From a virus: a stretch of 64,000 nt of DNA. The notes beneath the pieces were generated by a model. That model made no database searches, was not told where the DNA came from, and worked only from the letters and a program-made list of their open reading frames with translations. The DNA lies in IMG/VR virus record IMGVR_UViG_3300050821_003948, positions 1-64,000 of that record. One strand, given 5' to 3'. The position numbers and the translations under genes are program-made. Numbering within the stretch: position 1 is the stretch's first letter; each line of letters starts with the position of its first letter. This document shows, piece after piece, positions 47,409 to 56,332 of this stretch.

Positions 47409-50124
47409 GATGGTCCTTTGCGGTTTTGTTTGACTCATTCTCTCGCAGCGCAGCCTTCGACTCAGCGCGGTCACCCAATCGCTTCAACAAAACAGCTTCA
47501 TTGTGCGGATAAGGTTTCTTGTACAAGTCCGGCGGCGGACGCTTGGGATGTTCGTGTTCGATATGAGAAAGCAACCCGTCCATCACTTCCTCGTAGTTGT
47601 CCCAATTCAATCCGCGAGCCTTTACCATCGCACGCTCTGCCGCCGTACCGTCTTCGGCGTGCGCTTTCTCGTAGGACTTTCCCGCGCGCATCGCCTTGTG
47701 TTCTTCACGCTCGTGTTCGGCAAGAAACTCCGATGGGTCGATTGACTCGTAGCCTTTTCCATTCGCGCGCTTCACTGCGATTCGCGTGGGCACGCGGCGA
47801 TCAATGTAAACGGTTTTATCGTCGTCGGACGATCCAGCGAGGTAGGGCACGTCGTATTTGCGATTGACGCTTGATTTATCGGCGGATTTGGATTCTACTT
47901 GTCCTTTATGCCCCGATTCACCCCCCACCTTGCCGCCCGTGGCGCGCTGTTGCTGTACGCGACCGCCTGTTTTCTGTGCCTCTACTGGCCCTGGAACGGG
48001 CTGCTGCTGGTTCTGGGCGCCCGCGCCGCCTGTAAGCTGCAAAACCGAGGGAGGCAACGTGGTGGCCTCCCTAGCCCCAGCCATGGCAGCGGCCCGCGAC
48101 CCAGTTTCCCGCAAAGCCTGACCAATCCGAGGATTTGAGGAAGCCGCCGACAACCCACGCGCGATATCCGCCGGGTTGCTGGTCGTAAGTAGTTCCGCCA
48201 CTCGTTTTGCTGTATTACGATCCACATAGCCCAAGGCCGAACGGAACCCAGCCGTAATCGCTTCCGGCGCGATGCGCCGCGCTCCCATGCCCCCTAGGAA
48301 CCCCTCACCAGCACCACGCCAATCGCCCGTGAGATAGCCCCCAGCGGCACCTCCAGCCAAACCGGCCTCGATCATCTGTCGCGCCGTCGTGGAATTGCCA
48401 AGAGCTTTGCGGACCGCGTCGAACACCCGTTCACGGTCCACAAAGGCCCCTAGGCGGTCTGCCGCAGGCTGTCCCAATACCGCCGCTATCCGTTGTCTTT
48501 CCTGCGGTGAATTGTAAATTCGATTTGTCACGTCCTGATTGTCGGAAACACCTTCCGCCTTGCGTGCCATGGCGTCGGCATAGGACTCCTGAAAAATCTC
48601 CCGCTCCGCAGGCTTCATCTGAGCCATCGTGCGTTGCAAATCACGCACGTCACCCTTGAAATTCAACGCCTGCTGTCCAGCTTCGATAGCGTTGTTGCCA
48701 CCAAAATACCGCGCGGCAATACCACGAGCATCGGCAAATTCCGGAACCTGCTTGTCAAGCTCCGCTTTGAGTTGTTGTTCCAAACCACCGTAAAGAGCAG
48801 CATCCGTGTTATTCCCGGCACGGCGCGCTTGTGCTGCCATGCCAGACAGATTACGTGATGCATAATCCCAAAATTGTAAATTCGGATAAGGCAACATTCC
48901 CTTACCCGGCAAGAACTTTAACTGTCCATCGGGTGTCACATTGACGGGCGGATTCATCGCACCGAATCCATCCTTCACCTGAAAATCCTGCCAGCGATTC
49001 ACAGCGCCGCGTATCGCACCCGCGACGCTTGGCGCCGACGACAGCCTTTCTAATTCTGGCGACCAAATAGGGCGGTCGCCAGCTTGATAGGCCGCACCGT
49101 AAGCACCACCGCGTTCAAGATCATATTCCGCTTCAAGTTGAGCTTTGGTCTTAGCAGTATCGGCACCGCCGGAAACCAAGCCACGGATCGTCGAACCAGC
49201 CCGATCATTCTGTTCGGCAAACCGATCGGCAACCGTACTCTGAATTAGGGCGCGACCTTCCGGCGATGTATTCGCCGCGGAGCGCAGTAAAGCACGCGTC
49301 GTTTCGCCGCCCAAGTCCGCAGCCATCACAGGCTGGCCCGCAGCGTGCGCAGCCACATATTCTCCAGGCGTCAAGCCCAAGGTTTGACCGGCCGCCACCT
49401 GCGGAGCGTCGGTCGTCAAGGCACCGTAAACCCGGCGGGCCGCTTCCTTCGCCGGGTCGATCATCCCGCGAACTGCGGAAGCGATAGGACGCCCATAAAG
49501 GTCGTAACCGAACTGGAGTCCCTTTCCAATCGCGCTGCCGCCTAACTCACCCCCGGCACCACCTAAGCCACCCTCGATACCACCAGTCACCGCGCCAATA
49601 GCCGCTCCCGGCAATCCACCCTCTCGCGTACCTTCCGCAGCGCCCGTGACGGCACCATAGCCGGCACCAATTTTAGCACCCTGGACAAGACGCGCCGGCA
49701 ACCCAGCCACCTGCCCTATAGGCAAAGCTGCCATGGTCGCACCAGCGCCGCCTAGTTCACCCGCGCCGTAATAGTAAGGGTGTTGCACCTGCGCCGCGTC
49801 GCGCTGCCTTTTTGCGTCGTCGCGAGCCGAATGATAAATGCCAGTCAAGCCGCCAGACTTGTTGATTTGGTCTTCGTAATCTTGCACCTGATCCGGCGGC
49901 ACATAGCCGCGCGCTTCCGCAGCGCCAACAGCCGCCATAAGGCCGGTTATCTCGTCAGACCATCCTGCACTGGCGCCAGACTTTAAGCCCTCCCAAGCCG
50001 CGCGAGCACCTCCGACCTGCGGAGTAGTAGGAGTTGCATTTGCAGGATCAAAAGGCGGCGGCGACTCTGCACCAACAGGTGTCGCCGCTGTCGGATCAAA
50101 GGGAGGTGGTGCATCGTCTGCCAT
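47401..50124 (-). CDS. Large internal virion/ejection protein with C-terminal metallo-domain
   Basis: 907 residues. N-terminal FDP-repeat region, glycine-zipper-like hydrophobic stretch (VQGAKIGAGYGAVTGAAEGT, GAAIGAVTGGIEGGLGGAGG; about 125-190) suited to membrane insertion during DNA ejection, long helical middle. C-terminal domain 759-850 (VPYLAGSS, TVYIDRRVP, LAEHEREEHKAM, YEKAHAEDGTAAERAMVKAR) resembles a small metal-dependent family I know from other phages. Such large proteins in this position are ejection proteins of short-tailed phages. Confidence 0.7.
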   Translation of the reverse strand: MADDAPPPFDPTAATPVGAESPPPFDPANATPTTPQVGGARAAWEGLKSGASAGWSDEITGLMAAVGAAEARGYVPPDQVQDYEDQINKSGGLTGIYHSARDDAKRQRDAAQVQHPYYYGAGELGGAGATMAALPIGQVAGLPARLVQGAKIGAGYGAVTGAAEGTREGGLPGAAIGAVTGGIEGGLGGAGGELGGSAIGKGLQFGYDLYGRPIASAVRGMIDPAKEAARRVYGALTTDAPQVAAGQTLGLTPGEYVAAHAAGQPVMAADLGGETTRALLRSAANTSPEGRALIQSTVADRFAEQNDRAGSTIRGLVSGGADTAKTKAQLEAEYDLERGGAYGAAYQAGDRPIWSPELERLSSAPSVAGAIRGAVNRWQDFQVKDGFGAMNPPVNVTPDGQLKFLPGKGMLPYPNLQFWDYASRNLSGMAAQARRAGNNTDAALYGGLEQQLKAELDKQVPEFADARGIAARYFGGNNAIEAGQQALNFKGDVRDLQRTMAQMKPAEREIFQESYADAMARKAEGVSDNQDVTNRIYNSPQERQRIAAVLGQPAADRLGAFVDRERVFDAVRKALGNSTTARQMIEAGLAGGAAGGYLTGDWRGAGEGFLGGMGARRIAPEAITAGFRSALGYVDRNTAKRVAELLTTSNPADIARGLSAASSNPRIGQALRETGSRAAAMAGAREATTLPPSVLQLTGGAGAQNQQQPVPGPVEAQKTGGRVQQQRATGGKVGGESGHKGQVESKSADKSSVNRKYDVPYLAGSSDDDKTVYIDRRVPTRIAVKRANGKGYESIDPSEFLAEHEREEHKAMRAGKSYEKAHAEDGTAAERAMVKARGLNWDNYEEVMDGLLSHIEHEHPKRPPPDLYKKPYPHNEAVLLKRLGDRAESKAALRENESNKTAKDHHA
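47428..47475 (-). repeat. Family B repeat, copy B15 (GAATGAG subtype)
   Basis: Minus strand GGGTGACCGCGCTGAGTC ... GAGAGAATGAGTCAAACA; encodes the C-terminal GDRAESKAALRENESNK of the giant protein and precedes the ATG at 47408. Confidence 0.75.
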
Positions 50125-50126
50125 CG

Positions 50127-53100
50127 TCAACCCTTTTGTGGGCTCGGGTCATTGTACGAACCGTCAGGTTGCAACTTGTAAATCCATCCGTTAGATCGCA
50201 TAGCCGGCGGCTTCGTGGTGGCTTGCGGCACGCCCGCATTTTGACCACCGGGAGCACCCGCAGTCGGCATCGTAGTCGCCGCAGGCGCGCCCTTACCACT
50301 GATTCGCGATAAAATAGCTTGCCTTACAATCTCTGGCGCAATCTTGGCCGCTTCCATTTCCTGCCCCATTTGCTCCAAAGCGGCCTGAATACCTTCATGC
50401 CCGGTCGCTTTTGCAAGAAGATCATGAGCGGACTGTTGAGCAAACACCGAGTTGGTTCCCGTTCGCGACATCGCTTGAGAGTAAGCCGTCATCGCACCTT
50501 GGAGCGCGGTATTATAACGAATATAACGCGGGTCGCTCGTGCCGGACTGAACCATCTGTTCAAGTTTATTGATCGGGACCCAGTCACTACGCGGCAACGC
50601 CGCGGAAGCCTGTAGCGCAAGCGGGAATGTTTGTTTTGCTTCTTCAACCGCAGCATCAACGTTAGCCGAACGTTTCGCCGCCGTCGAAGCTGCCGCTGAT
50701 TGACTCGTAAAGTTTGCTTTTGCCGCCGCCAAGTCCGCCCCGCTCCATCCCTCAGTTGCAGCGCGTTCCGCCAGACGGTTTTGAATACGCGTTAGATTCT
50801 GACCGGTCTGCGCCCCGCGACCGAGATTTTGCAATGCGGACGGATCACCCGCGTGGATACGATCAACCGCCAGATTCACCGCGGCGTCAGTCATAAGGCC
50901 ACTGTCGTTTGTAGCTATGGTCTCGCCAGTTTTTGGATTAACCAACTCTTGACCAGGAGTCATCACTTTCGGAGCATTCAATTGACGCTCCAATTCGTCT
51001 TGTTGATGTTGTAGTGTCGCCTTCTGATACGGCGTCATTTGCGTTTGAGTGAATTTCTGTGCGCTCTCTTCCAACTGATTGCGTTTCGTTTCTTGCGCAA
51101 TCCGATCCTGCTCAGCCTTCGCCGCCTGATTCAACTGCTTCACTTTCAGGTCAACATCCTGATCTTGTTTCTTCAACCCGCTATAGGTCTGCAAGCCTTG
51201 CAAGCCGCCCTCTCCGATAGCCGTTCCCAGGAAAGGCGACCGCGAAGCCATCATGCCCAAGCCCGCCGCCATGAGCGACTGATAAAAATTAGGAGACAGC
51301 CCGAGCAATCCTTTCTCCTGCGAACGAGATTCCGCAGGCGCACTGGTGACCGAGTCCGGTGGCACAACAGGCGCAGCGTTGCGTGACCCATCATCCGAAA
51401 AAGCAAGTGCAGACGATCCGAGCCCAGCCTGCGGCGCAGACGTTCCTTGCGTAATTTCGGGAGGCAACGCATCGGCCAAACCGGGCCGTGATCGCGGCAG
51501 CGGAACATCGTCACCTTGCGGCGCAGGAGCATAAGGAGAACTTTGCCCGTAAGTCTGAAACTTCAAAATATTCTCAAGAGGATTCGCTTCACCTGCACTG
51601 TTATTATACAACCCCGCAGGAACAGACGGCTGGACAAATCGATCAGACGGAAAATTAACGACATCGCCATCATCGTCGGGAGACCCACCAGATGCAAACC
51701 GTCGCCGCGGCATGAACGACGCCATTCCAAGCCCGGCGCGCACGGGCGCACCACCACGTTTCAACTGAATCCTGTTCGTCTTCGGAAAAACCAATCCACC
51801 ATGGGCATAAAGTGCGGTATCGCTTGACGTAGGCGGCATCACAGCCGAATCCATACTCCCGAAAGCATCCAGCGGCAGACTATTATTGCCAACACCAGAA
51901 ACCTGCGGAGCAATATTCATCGGCGCTCCAGGCTGCGCAGGCTTATTCGGAAACGCTTTCTTCATCGCATCAGAAAATCCAGCAGCGTTCTGCGCCATCT
52001 GTTGCGGCGTTTGGACTTGCTGTTCTGGAATCTTTGGAGGAGACGGTAAATCCTTACCATGCGGCATCTGTCCGGGCGTCAACCATGGATTGCCCGGAAG
52101 GCCGGGAGAAAACCCGAACCCCGACGGCACACCACCATCGGCTAAACCTTGAACGCGCCCGCCAAAATAACGACGTGCAGCGCTCTTGGTCGCCTCATCG
52201 TAATCGACGTGTTTGAATCCGTTCACTTCATGCACGGCATCGGGATTAACCTTCTCGACATCCTGCGCCAACAAACCGATACGAGTCTCAGGATCGCCTT
52301 TGTAGTTGAATCTATAAATATGCTGACCATCATTGAGCGAACCGATCTTTCTGATATTCTCTTTCGCGCGCTTGTCGGATAGTGCTGCTAATCCGGCAAT
52401 GCCTTGCGAACCGCCCGCTTGTCCTGCGGCACCGAGCCCAGCAATACCGAGTCCCAAATACTGCGCCAACGGATTCGGCGCTGGCCCCGTCGTGCTTGAC
52501 GTTCCACCTTCCTGCGATCCCACACCCGTCAACAGCGGCAGTTCCCAACTCAACATGCTTTCCGGCATGAACTGCTGCTGCATGAACTGCTGATAAGCCG
52601 CCGTGTCTTGCGCCTGCTGTGTTTGTTGTTCAAGCGTGCCGGCTCCAACTTGCGCGTTGGCGCCAGTGAGCGCGGCATTCTCCAGTCCCTGACCCGTACT
52701 GGCGATACCGTAAGCGGCCTGTTCGGGATTCTGTTGGAACTGCTGACCGGCCGTTTGCAGAGCTTGCGTGTAACCCTGATTTTCCAGCCCAGCAATGACC
52801 GGCGCTTCTTGCGCCGATTGTTGTCCGGCAAGAACGGATTGTGCAACGGCAGTCCGATCGCCACCCAATGCACCTTGCGCGGCAGCATTCCCTAAAACTT
52901 GCTGCTGTTGAATCGCGTTCTGATTGTTCATTTGTTGTTCGGTCGCCTGAACAACATCCTGCGTATAGGGCGATTGGTATTGTTGAATCTGTTGCTGCGT
53001 CAACGGCTGCGCAGCGTTCTCCTGCAAGCCAGCGGCCTCCTGCATATAAGGAACACCAGCCAGCGCGTACTGGTCGATGTTACCAATGCCGCTCTGCTGT

Positions 53101-53246
53101 TGTTGATTTACACCCGCAGTCAACTCGCCGCCGTATGGCGTGTAAGGCGTCGCGGCGACGTTTTGTAACTGCCCAATCGCCTGCTGATACTGCGGGAGTG
53201 CAGTCGGCGATTGCGAAGTTGTCGTCGTGTTCGAGCCCTTGGACAT
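50127..53246 (-). CDS. Large virion protein with an internal S74-type chaperone module
   Basis: 1039 residues. Gln-rich N-terminus (1-230), glycine-zipper-like hydrophobic stretch (PLAQYLGLGIAGLGAAGQAG, about 259-278), then LSDKRAKENIRKIGSLNDGQ and IGLLAQDVEKVNPDAV (289-352), the intramolecular chaperone (peptidase S74) module with Ser290 and Lys295 spaced as in the endosialidase dyad. The remaining 690 residues are proline-rich linker and helices. Repeat B16 lies in frame at about 619-634. Probable ejection or tail protein. Confidence 0.75.
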   Translation of the reverse strand: MSKGSNTTTTSQSPTALPQYQQAIGQLQNVAATPYTPYGGELTAGVNQQQQSGIGNIDQYALAGVPYMQEAAGLQENAAQPLTQQQIQQYQSPYTQDVVQATEQQMNNQNAIQQQQVLGNAAAQGALGGDRTAVAQSVLAGQQSAQEAPVIAGLENQGYTQALQTAGQQFQQNPEQAAYGIASTGQGLENAALTGANAQVGAGTLEQQTQQAQDTAAYQQFMQQQFMPESMLSWELPLLTGVGSQEGGTSSTTGPAPNPLAQYLGLGIAGLGAAGQAGGSQGIAGLAALSDKRAKENIRKIGSLNDGQHIYRFNYKGDPETRIGLLAQDVEKVNPDAVHEVNGFKHVDYDEATKSAARRYFGGRVQGLADGGVPSGFGFSPGLPGNPWLTPGQMPHGKDLPSPPKIPEQQVQTPQQMAQNAAGFSDAMKKAFPNKPAQPGAPMNIAPQVSGVGNNSLPLDAFGSMDSAVMPPTSSDTALYAHGGLVFPKTNRIQLKRGGAPVRAGLGMASFMPRRRFASGGSPDDDGDVVNFPSDRFVQPSVPAGLYNNSAGEANPLENILKFQTYGQSSPYAPAPQGDDVPLPRSRPGLADALPPEITQGTSAPQAGLGSSALAFSDDGSRNAAPVVPPDSVTSAPAESRSQEKGLLGLSPNFYQSLMAAGLGMMASRSPFLGTAIGEGGLQGLQTYSGLKKQDQDVDLKVKQLNQAAKAEQDRIAQETKRNQLEESAQKFTQTQMTPYQKATLQHQQDELERQLNAPKVMTPGQELVNPKTGETIATNDSGLMTDAAVNLAVDRIHAGDPSALQNLGRGAQTGQNLTRIQNRLAERAATEGWSGADLAAAKANFTSQSAAASTAAKRSANVDAAVEEAKQTFPLALQASAALPRSDWVPINKLEQMVQSGTSDPRYIRYNTALQGAMTAYSQAMSRTGTNSVFAQQSAHDLLAKATGHEGIQAALEQMGQEMEAAKIAPEIVRQAILSRISGKGAPAATTMPTAGAPGGQNAGVPQATTKPPAMRSNGWIYKLQPDGSYNDPSPQKG
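51345..51390 (+). repeat. Family B repeat, copy B16 (in-frame, internal)
   Basis: Plus strand GGTGACCGAGTCCGGTGG ... TTGCGTGACCC; read on the minus strand as DGSRNAAP ... PPDSVT inside the 1039-residue protein. Confidence 0.8.
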
Positions 53247-53247
53247 T

Positions 53248-53856
53248 TTAAGCCCTACCCGCCATCTGCAACGGCATCATCAAGGTCGTGGCAACCGCTG
53301 TTGCCAAGTGAGCCGCTAGGCCGTTCTCTTTTTTCGAGTCACGTCCACGCGTGTGGACCTTCCACAGATCGAAATTCTGCGCGCGCTCGAAATATTCCGG
53401 GGGCGCTCCGCTGACAAAAAATGCGCCGGACGGCATCCCAAAATGGCGGCGGTACTTTCTCACCTTTGCTTCCATTCGGCTTGAAGTGCACACGCCAATC
53501 ACCAAAGGAATGCCCAAGGACTTTTGACAATGATCAGCGTACTTCAATAATATGTCAGCGTAATTCGTCCTGCGGAATTCTGGCGACACAAAATTCCACA
53601 ACTCTTCCAAGTGAAGTTGCCAAGTATAGTAATAGCGGGTGATCAATAGCCCCAACATCGCGCGAATGTCCCCTGCCGGCCCTTTTATAAGACCAATCAC
53701 ACCTTCCTTCTTTTGAACTGCGCGATTGAAAGTATCGACAACGCATCCTTCATCAAGTTCAAAGAGTCCGTTTTCTTGGTGCATGATTTTGAACAGCCGC
53801 ATGAATTCCGGAAGATCAGAGAGAGTCGCACCGATGACTATGGGATTCTCACTCAT
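53248..53856 (-). CDS. GNAT-family acetyltransferase
   Basis: 202 residues from the ATG in ATGA overlap with the upstream gene. VIGATLSDLPEFMRLFKIMH, then VIGLIKGPAGDIRAMLGLLI (strand pair), WNFVSPEFRRTNYADILLKY (the acetyl-CoA region) and GIPLVIGVCTSSRMEAKVRK give the GNAT fold. Phage GNAT genes beside virion genes are known; substrate unknown. Confidence 0.75.
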   Translation of the reverse strand: MSENPIVIGATLSDLPEFMRLFKIMHQENGLFELDEGCVVDTFNRAVQKKEGVIGLIKGPAGDIRAMLGLLITRYYYTWQLHLEELWNFVSPEFRRTNYADILLKYADHCQKSLGIPLVIGVCTSSRMEAKVRKYRRHFGMPSGAFFVSGAPPEYFERAQNFDLWKVHTRGRDSKKENGLAAHLATAVATTLMMPLQMAGRA

Positions 53857-54884
53857 GATTTTACCGGCGGCTTTAGACCCTTGAGCGTGCGGATATGGTC
53901 CTTTCGGAGTGACATTACCCATTGGTCCAGAATCTTGTGGCCTCTCTTGATATCACCATCGCCGATTCGCGCTACCACGGAAGGGTCTATTATAAATTCG
54001 CCGCCTGCGGTCACAACATCAACCGGAGTCCCACTTCCTTCGCCCCGAGCCCCACCTTTGTCGCCGGGGATTCCCATCATCCGCGGCGGCTTCGGAGCGC
54101 CAGTACCGTGGCCCATTGGTCCGGCACCAAACATATTCGTTGCGATCTTCATCCCCGCCATCGTGTTCGATTGACCGAGGTGTGAAATCGTCTCTGCGGG
54201 CAAAACATAAGAGCCCGATGGCACTGCCATGTTATGCCGATCGGTGCGTCCAGGCACTGCCGACATGATAGGACCAGTGTGAGTCAAGCCGCGCGCCTCT
54301 TGCTTTGCGAACCACGGCATCTGCCCCAACCCCGCCATCCCACCGGACGCCATCCCCGCAGGATTTGCCTGCATCATCCCATTGACCATCTGCATATTAT
54401 TCTGCGGCGCGATTCCCGCAGTAGGTTGCGCACCAACAAAAGAATTTCCCGACGCAACTTGATTCACTGCGGGGTTAGCGCTGCCGAGTCCCGTGTTTGC
54501 TGGCGCTGAATTGAACCCTGCGGGATTCTGCGTTGGCGTCGGAGTGGGCGCTGTTGCGCCGGCTGGCGTAGCGACGGGCGCGGCAGCGAACGAGGCTGGC
54601 GTTGGTGACGCTGAATTCATGCCGGCATTGCTTGCGGGGCCTGCAACTTGGTTCGATCCGCTTTGCAATGCGGAAATTACGGCCGTCACAGGATCAGTCG
54701 CGCCGCCTGCGTCGTAGCCTTTGACTTTGCCGCCGCGCTCGCGCTTGGCTCTATTTTTGATGCTGTACGCAATCGCGAGGGCTTGGCTTTTGTCCTTCAC
54801 ATGCGGTGATACGCCGCGTTCTTTCATCAACGTCGAAATGTTTGCTTTGAAAGCCGAAGGCGATGACGAATGTTGCAGCGGCAT
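53853..54884 (-). CDS. Virion-associated protein with basic N-terminal motif
   Basis: 343 residues. FKANISTLMKERGVSPHVKD, KSQALAIAYSIKNRAKRERG then GKVKGYDAGGA is an N-terminal motif found at the start of structural proteins in several short-tailed phages. Middle is P/A/T/N low complexity; the C-terminal domain (TAGGEFIIDPSVVARIGDGD, IKRGHKILDQWVMSLRKDHI) is compact. Probable virion protein. Confidence 0.7.
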   Translation of the reverse strand: MPLQHSSSPSAFKANISTLMKERGVSPHVKDKSQALAIAYSIKNRAKRERGGKVKGYDAGGATDPVTAVISALQSGSNQVAGPASNAGMNSASPTPASFAAAPVATPAGATAPTPTPTQNPAGFNSAPANTGLGSANPAVNQVASGNSFVGAQPTAGIAPQNNMQMVNGMMQANPAGMASGGMAGLGQMPWFAKQEARGLTHTGPIMSAVPGRTDRHNMAVPSGSYVLPAETISHLGQSNTMAGMKIATNMFGAGPMGHGTGAPKPPRMMGIPGDKGGARGEGSGTPVDVVTAGGEFIIDPSVVARIGDGDIKRGHKILDQWVMSLRKDHIRTLKGLKPPVKS

Positions 54885-54893
54885 TGTTTGTTC

Positions 54894-55247
54894 CTAAGAG
54901 GAAGCCGGCAGCGAAGTCCACGCCGACGCGCCATTGGTATTGACATAAACCCGCGTCGTCGCCGATGAAGCATCAAGTCGCAGATAGAGCGAACTGGTAG
55001 CCGCCGCGAGCGTCGGCGTTCCGGTCCCGCCGAACACCCCGAAATTCGGCGTCGAGAAAAACACAAATCCCGCGCCCGCTGTCCCTCCCGATGGCGGCGC
55101 TGTCGTCCCGAGTGCCCGGATCGAACCGCTATAACTTACTAGCGTCCCAAACACCTGCGGCAGCGCGTTGCTCAAAGTCTGTGCGATGTTGCCGAGGTTG
55201 GTCACCCCGTTTTTTAGATTTGAGACTAGATCGTCGATTGAGGCCAT
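54894..55247 (-). CDS. Small structural protein sharing the tailspike C-terminal domain
   Basis: 117 residues. Helical N-terminus (SIDDLVSNLKNGVTNLGNIA) and C-terminal module from about 60: GFVFFSTPNFGVFGGTGTPT, LAAATSSLYLRLDASSATTR, VYVNTNGASAW, closely matching the end of the tailspike at 62292-63914. Likely an exchangeable trimerisation or tip module. A family B repeat lies upstream. Confidence 0.75.
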   Translation of the reverse strand: MASIDDLVSNLKNGVTNLGNIAQTLSNALPQVFGTLVSYSGSIRALGTTAPPSGGTAGAGFVFFSTPNFGVFGGTGTPTLAAATSSLYLRLDASSATTRVYVNTNGASAWTSLPASS

Positions 55248-55265
55248 GGGTTAGGCTTTAAGATT

Positions 55266-55311
55266 TTGGGTCACGAGAGGGCGTACCGTTTGCATCGCCG
55301 GACTCGGTCAA
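55266..55311 (-). repeat. Family B repeat, copy B17
   Basis: Minus strand GTTGACCGAGTCCGGCG ... CCTCTCGTGACCCAAAA; makes the C-terminus of the truncated gene and precedes the ATG at 55247. Confidence 0.85.
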
Positions 55312-55331
55312 CTTACCATCGTTTTTAGCGT

Positions 55332-55350
55332 CTTCGGGACCTATATCTCT
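55332..55350. repeat. Left arm of a 19-bp inverted repeat
   Basis: CTTCGGGACCTATATCTCT, exactly repeated in inverted orientation at 56257-56275; similarity extends a few bases (CTAACCC) beyond two mismatches. Confidence 0.8.
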
Positions 55351-55556
55351 GACTAACCCTCCAACCCCAATCTCCCCGCCAGCCATTTCGACAGAATCAG
55401 TGACCGGCACCCCCGCAGTTTCGGCAGTCCACCCTTTTTTGGGAGCGTCCCCAGGGAACCGCTGAATCCTGTGATCAGCGGGGATGGCCGGGTTAAGTTT
55501 AGGCGCTTGTGGCACGGGACCGTTAGGGTCGTATTCGTTCGATAACGGAGATTGAA

Positions 55557-55799
55557 ATGGGAATTTCCTTTGATGATTCTCCAAATGAACCACTATTCGC
55601 CAGATTACCGAAGTCAGAACCATCGCTAGACGGCGTAGTGGCGACTGTGAGCGTAGACGTTGACGGGCTTCCTCGTTCCACTGTGCTCGTTCGGCTTGTG
55701 TTGGAACCCGAGGACGCCCGCGAACTGGCGCAAACCCTCCAGATAAACGCGAATGTCGTGGATTTGTGGCGGAAAAATCGAGTTGAGAATCAAGCATGA
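55557..55799 (+). CDS. Small island protein, possibly immunity/partner type
   Basis: 80 residues: MGISFDDSPNEPLFARLPKS, VDGLPRSTVLVRLVLEPEDA, ELAQTLQINANVVDLWRKN. GGAG 7 nt before the ATG. First gene of a plus-strand operon embedded in minus-strand virion genes; ATGA overlap with the next gene. Unknown. Confidence 0.65.
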   Translation: MGISFDDSPNEPLFARLPKSEPSLDGVVATVSVDVDGLPRSTVLVRLVLEPEDARELAQTLQINANVVDLWRKNRVENQA

Positions 55800-56050
55800 C
55801 CATCACACCCAAACTCACCACGCTGCCCCAAATCTCGGAAGCCAACTACGAAGCCGTCAGGCGTGTCCTCAAACGCAGTCTCCCGGCCACCCACCGGGAA
55901 TGGCTCGATCTCCGCGCGCAGTGGACTGCGGACTATCCCAACCACGTCTTCGTGGATGTAGACCCGCAACAGTTCGCCAGGTTTTTTGGGACGAGCAGGC
56001 GCGGAGACGACATCCAAACCCTCTTCGACTTTGTGTGGGTAAAGCCCTAG
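55796..56050 (+). CDS. Small island protein
   Basis: 84 residues: LPQISEANYEAVRRVLKRSL, THREWLDLRAQWTADYPNHV, GDDIQTLFDFVWVKP. Acidic/aromatic alpha/beta. Unknown; the next 250 nt hold no convincing gene but end in the inverted repeat arm. Confidence 0.6.
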   Translation: MTITPKLTTLPQISEANYEAVRRVLKRSLPATHREWLDLRAQWTADYPNHVFVDVDPQQFARFFGTSRRGDDIQTLFDFVWVKP

Positions 56051-56256
56051 GGCGCAGCACCATTCCGGTTGAACCTTCGCCCCAAGCCGGATGCCTATGC
56101 GAACGTTTTCCGCCAGAGCGGCAATTTCCCCATCGGGCAAAACAAAATCGGCGACTTGACTGCCGGCTAAATGTTTTTGGGCCAGAAGCCCGTTTTCACA
56201 GACTAACCCCCCCAAGCGACTCTGCGGACTCACCTTTTGGCGCTTTTGGGTTAGAT

Positions 56257-56275
56257 AGAGATATAGGTCCCGAAG
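56257..56275. repeat. Right arm of a 19-bp inverted repeat
   Basis: AGAGATATAGGTCCCGAAG, reverse complement of 55332-55350, 58 nt before the transposase ATG. Confidence 0.8.
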
Positions 56276-56332
56276 GGCTTGACAGACGCCAATTCTAGGC
56301 CCATTATGAACCCACAATTCAGGGAGCCGAAG

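Larger units (their letters stand above)
55258..55545 (-). pseudogene. 5'-truncated minus-strand gene beside the transposase island
   Basis: An open frame of about 95 residues (SNEYDPNGPVPQAPKLNPAI, HRIQRFPGDAPKKGWTAETA, GGLVRDIGPEDAKN) ending in repeat-derived TESGDANGTPSRDPKS. No credible start codon remains; upstream bases are taken by the opposite-strand island gene at 55557. Probably the 3' part of a gene cut by island insertion. Confidence 0.5.
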
